From: an uncultured Lachnospiraceae bacterium
GTDB lineage: Bacteria > Bacillota > Clostridia > Lachnospirales > Lachnospiraceae
Direction: 5' to 3'
NCBI GenBank assembly: GCA_947175845.1
Contig: CAMWOK010000127.1
Coordinates: forward strand, 1 to 7,866
Length of the DNA stretch: 7,866 nt
The notes beneath the pieces are model-generated. The model did no database searches. It was given only the letters and a program-made list of their open reading frames with translations, and had not been told where the DNA came from. The translations under genes were made by a program, and so were the position numbers. The number at the start of each line of letters is the position of its first letter. Within the stretch, counting starts at the first letter, position 1. Below, piece by piece: positions 5,852 to 7,866 of the stretch.

Positions 5852-6550
5852 ATGATGAAACGAATCTTATTGAAGCTGAGCGGTGAGGCACTTGCAGGCG
5901 ATAAGAAGATGGGGTTTGACGAGCCTACTGTGACAGCGGTGGCAAGACAGGTAAAAGAGATTGTGGACAGCGGTGTGCAGGTTGGCATTGTGATCGGCGG
6001 CGGCAACTTCTGGAGAGGCAGGACGAGCGAGACTATCGACCGCACCAAGGCGGATCAGATCGGTATGCTGGCAACGGTCATGAACTGTATCTATGTGTCT
6101 GAAATTTTCCGGTTTGCCGGTATGGGGACGGAGGTCTTTACGCCGTTTCAGTGTGCGGCGTTCACGGAACTGTTCTCGAAGGATAAGGCACTTGCGGCGC
6201 TCGCGTCCGGGAAGGTCGTCTTTTTTGCCGGCGGGATTGGACATCCGTACTTTTCGACGGACATGGGGACGGTACTTCGCGCAGTTGAGATTGAGGCGGA
6301 TATGATTCTCTCGGCGCGGGCTGTGGATGGGGTTTACGATGCAGACCCGAAGCTGAACAGCAGTGCGAAGAAGTATGATACAATTCCCATCCGCGAAGTG
6401 GTCGATAAACAGCTTGGTGTGATGGATCTTGCAGCGGCTGTGCTCTGCATGGAAAATAAAATGCCGATGACGATATTTGGATTGAACGAGGAGAACAGCA
6501 TTATCAATACTGTCAGGGGAAAATCAAACGGAACGGTGATTACAGTCTGA
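5852..6550 (+). CDS. pyrH: UMP kinase
   Basis: The product has 232 residues and belongs to the bacterial UMP kinase family (amino acid kinase fold). It phosphorylates UMP to UDP with ATP in pyrimidine nucleotide synthesis, and in bacteria it is a cytoplasmic hexamer usually regulated by GTP and UTP. Visible motifs are LLKLSGEAL (6-14), VIGGGNFWRG (47-56), KADQIGMLATVMN (66-78) and ARAVDGVYDADP (155-166). The loop normally read as GGTGNPFFTTDT is GGIGHPYFSTDM here (127-138). ATG codons occur at 5852 and 5855. With AAAAGG at 5837-5842, either could be used, and the first gives 9 nt spacing. The ribosome binding site lies within the end of the bactofilin gene, a sign of operon coupling. frr follows after 73 bp. 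Confidence 0.96.
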   Translation: MMKRILLKLSGEALAGDKKMGFDEPTVTAVARQVKEIVDSGVQVGIVIGGGNFWRGRTSETIDRTKADQIGMLATVMNCIYVSEIFRFAGMGTEVFTPFQCAAFTELFSKDKALAALASGKVVFFAGGIGHPYFSTDMGTVLRAVEIEADMILSARAVDGVYDADPKLNSSAKKYDTIPIREVVDKQLGVMDLAAAVLCMENKMPMTIFGLNEENSIINTVRGKSNGTVITV

Positions 6551-6553
6551 TTA

Positions 6554-6573
6554 CACAGCGGCAGATGGCTGTG
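6554..6573 (+). other. Small hairpin between pyrH and frr
   Basis: CACAGC (6554-6559) pairs with GCTGTG (6568-6573) around an 8-nt loop, starting 3 nt after the pyrH stop. No T run follows, so it is not a terminator. It might mark an mRNA processing or 3'-end stabilising point between the two genes, or be chance. Confidence 0.3.
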
Positions 6574-6623
6574 CGGATTACATCGAACACTACACCAGTA
6601 ACAGATCAAGGAGGACATATAAA

Positions 6624-7175
6624 ATGGACGCAAGGGTAAAAACATACGACGACAAGATGCAGAAGGCGCTTGATTTTCTCTTATCAGATTATCAGACGAT
6701 ACGCGCAGGGCGTGCAAATCCGCATGTTCTGGACAAGCTGCGGGTTGACTATTACGGAACGCCGACGCCGATTCAGCAGGTTGGAAATATCACAGTTCCC
6801 GAGGCGAGAATGATTCAGATTGCGCCGTGGGAGAAGAGCCTGATCAAGGCCATTGAGAAGGCGATTATGGCGTCGGATATCGGGATCACGCCGAGCAATG
6901 ACGGCTCAGTGATTCGCCTCATGTTTCCGGAGTTGACTGAGGAGCGCAGAAAAGAGCTTGTGAAGGACATTAAGAAAAAAGGTGAGGACTGCAAGGTGGC
7001 GGTTCGCAATATCAGGCGCGATGCGAATGATGCCTTCAAGAAGCTTGCCAAGACGGAAGTGTCCGAGGATGAGATCAAGGATTTGGAGGATGCTGTTCAG
7101 AAGCTGACTGACAAGTATATAAAAGATGTGGACAAGGCGATCGAGGAGAAATCCAAGGAAGTTCTTACAGTTTAA
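6624..7175 (+). CDS. frr: Ribosome recycling factor
   Basis: The product has 183 residues, matching the usual length of about 185. With EF-G it splits post-termination ribosomes into subunits. Domain I, a three-helix bundle, is built from the N-terminal helix and the two long C-terminal helices (about 105-183). Domain II is the central beta segment (about 31-104). Signature stretches are RAGRANP (27-33), YYGTPTPIQQVGNI (43-56), the MFPELTEERRKELVK region (100-114) and VRNIRRDAND (127-136), which includes the conserved arginine R132. The strong ribosome binding site AAGGAGG (6608-6614) is 9 nt before the ATG. It follows pyrH in the order common to most bacteria and is followed by a terminator. 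Confidence 0.98.
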   Translation: MDARVKTYDDKMQKALDFLLSDYQTIRAGRANPHVLDKLRVDYYGTPTPIQQVGNITVPEARMIQIAPWEKSLIKAIEKAIMASDIGITPSNDGSVIRLMFPELTEERRKELVKDIKKKGEDCKVAVRNIRRDANDAFKKLAKTEVSEDEIKDLEDAVQKLTDKYIKDVDKAIEEKSKEVLTV

Positions 7176-7197
7176 GGAATTTGCGATAAATGAGGGC

Positions 7198-7234
7198 AGG
7201 GGGCGTGCATAAGGGATGTAATGCCCCCTCTTTT
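7198..7234 (+). terminator. Rho-independent terminator after frr
   Basis: AGGGGGC (7198-7204) pairs with GCCCCCT (7223-7229), with a possible G-U and T-A extension inward. CTTTT (7230-7234) follows. The stem is very GC-rich but the U tract is short. It lies 23 bp after the frr stop and about 80 bp before uppS, so it should end or reduce the bactofilin-pyrH-frr transcript. Confidence 0.72.
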
Positions 7235-7313
7235 ATGTACAGGCCCGCGCTGTTTACAGAATCTTGAAAAATGAGCTGGCAGTGCAGAGGGTATGCTGGA
7301 AAGGAAGGATGCT

Positions 7314-7866
7314 ATGGGGATACCGAATCATGTGGCGATTATATTGGACGGAAATGGACGGTGGGCGAAGGCAAAGGGACTTCCCCGCACGGCGGGTCAT
7401 GTACAGGGTGCAAAGGCAGTGGAGCAGATCTGTGAGGATGCCTACAATATGGGAATCAATTATCTCACGGTGTACGCGTTCTCGACAGAGAACTGGAGCA
7501 GGCCGGACAGTGAGGTGGCAACCCTGATGAACCTGCTTCGAAGTTATATGAAAAACAGCATAAAGCGGGCACAGAAGAACAACATGTGCGTGCGGGTTCT
7601 CGGGGACAAGTCCGCGCTGGCAGAGGATCTGAGAGACAGCATCGGGCAGCTGGAGCAGGCCACAAAGAATAACACAGGACTGCATTTCCAGATTGCAATC
7701 AATTATGGGAGCCGCGACGAGCTCAGAAGGGCGGTCACAAAGCTTGCGGACAAGGTTGCTGCCGGGGAATTAAAGCCGGAGGAGATCGATGACGACAGGA
7801 TAGCGGCCCAGCTTGACACGGCGGGACTGCCCGATCCGGATCTGCTGATTCGGACTTCGGGCGAGC
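7314..7866 (+). CDS. uppS: Undecaprenyl diphosphate synthase (isoprenyl transferase), 5' part, cut by window end
   Basis: The reading frame stays open to the window end and shows 184 residues, so roughly the last quarter is missing. UppS adds isopentenyl units to farnesyl diphosphate with cis double bonds, making the C55 lipid carrier for peptidoglycan and other wall polymers at the membrane. The motifs are HVAIILDGNGRWAK (6-19) with the catalytic aspartate D12, GHVQG (28-32), VYAFSTENWSRP (53-64), INYGSRDE and, at the very end, DLLIRTSGE. The start at 7314 follows AAGGAAGG (7301-7308) by 5 nt and matches the usual short N-terminus. An in-frame ATG at 7293 would add seven residues (MLERKDA), but its GAGGG is too close to the codon. 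No clear promoter was seen in 7235-7313, so expression may depend on read-through of the terminator at 7198-7234. Confidence 0.96.
   Translation, partial: MGIPNHVAIILDGNGRWAKAKGLPRTAGHVQGAKAVEQICEDAYNMGINYLTVYAFSTENWSRPDSEVATLMNLLRSYMKNSIKRAQKNNMCVRVLGDKSALAEDLRDSIGQLEQATKNNTGLHFQIAINYGSRDELRRAVTKLADKVAAGELKPEEIDDDRIAAQLDTAGLPDPDLLIRTSGE

Noticed and set aside
7264..7527. 87-codon open frame at the start of uppS
   Set aside because: It is out of frame with the recognised UppS motifs and has a low-complexity Arg-rich product.

Overview
The window looks like chromosomal DNA from a Gram-positive clostridial Firmicute, most probably a Lachnospiraceae member. This rests on protein resemblance only: a DapL-type aminotransferase, a YwlG/UPF0340 protein, the pyrH-frr-uppS order, a short acidic cold-shock protein, strong GGAGG ribosome binding sites and TTGACA/TATAAT promoters. 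There are no phage, transposon, CRISPR or defence genes. Nearly every gene belongs to a known housekeeping or cell-envelope family.

Layout. Positions 1-150 hold an unassigned leader and an elongator tRNA-Met (CAT anticodon) with no encoded CCA. Positions 205-650 are a cold-shock unit: an extended -10 promoter, a long hairpin followed by seven T's inside the 5' leader, a 70-codon cold-shock gene, and a perfect inverted-repeat terminator. The convergent dapL gene (minus strand) shares that terminator. dapL is read from a near-perfect promoter at 1890-1918. From there everything points right: a multi-pass acyltransferase (1998-3074), ywlG (3134-3706), a membrane-anchored NodB-type polysaccharide deacetylase (3786-4784), a bactofilin with a long acidic N-terminal extension (4869-5849), pyrH (5852-6550), frr (6624-7175), a terminator, and the 5' part of uppS, which runs off the window end.

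How the genes fit together. Much of the window serves the cell envelope. dapL makes diaminopimelate for peptidoglycan and lysine. uppS makes the undecaprenyl lipid carrier. The deacetylase probably trims acetyl groups from cell-wall glycan, and the acyltransferase probably adds acyl groups to a surface polymer. The bactofilin is a polymer-forming scaffold that could position wall enzymes. pyrH and frr link UMP phosphorylation and ribosome recycling to the same region, as in many bacteria, but here a bactofilin sits where rpsB-tsf is often found.

I found no convincing new multi-gene system. The observations most worth a second look are the terminator between the csp promoter and the csp gene (possible attenuation or a small RNA), the repeated short motifs in the bactofilin extension, an altered conserved loop in UMP kinase, and the terminator that separates frr from uppS.
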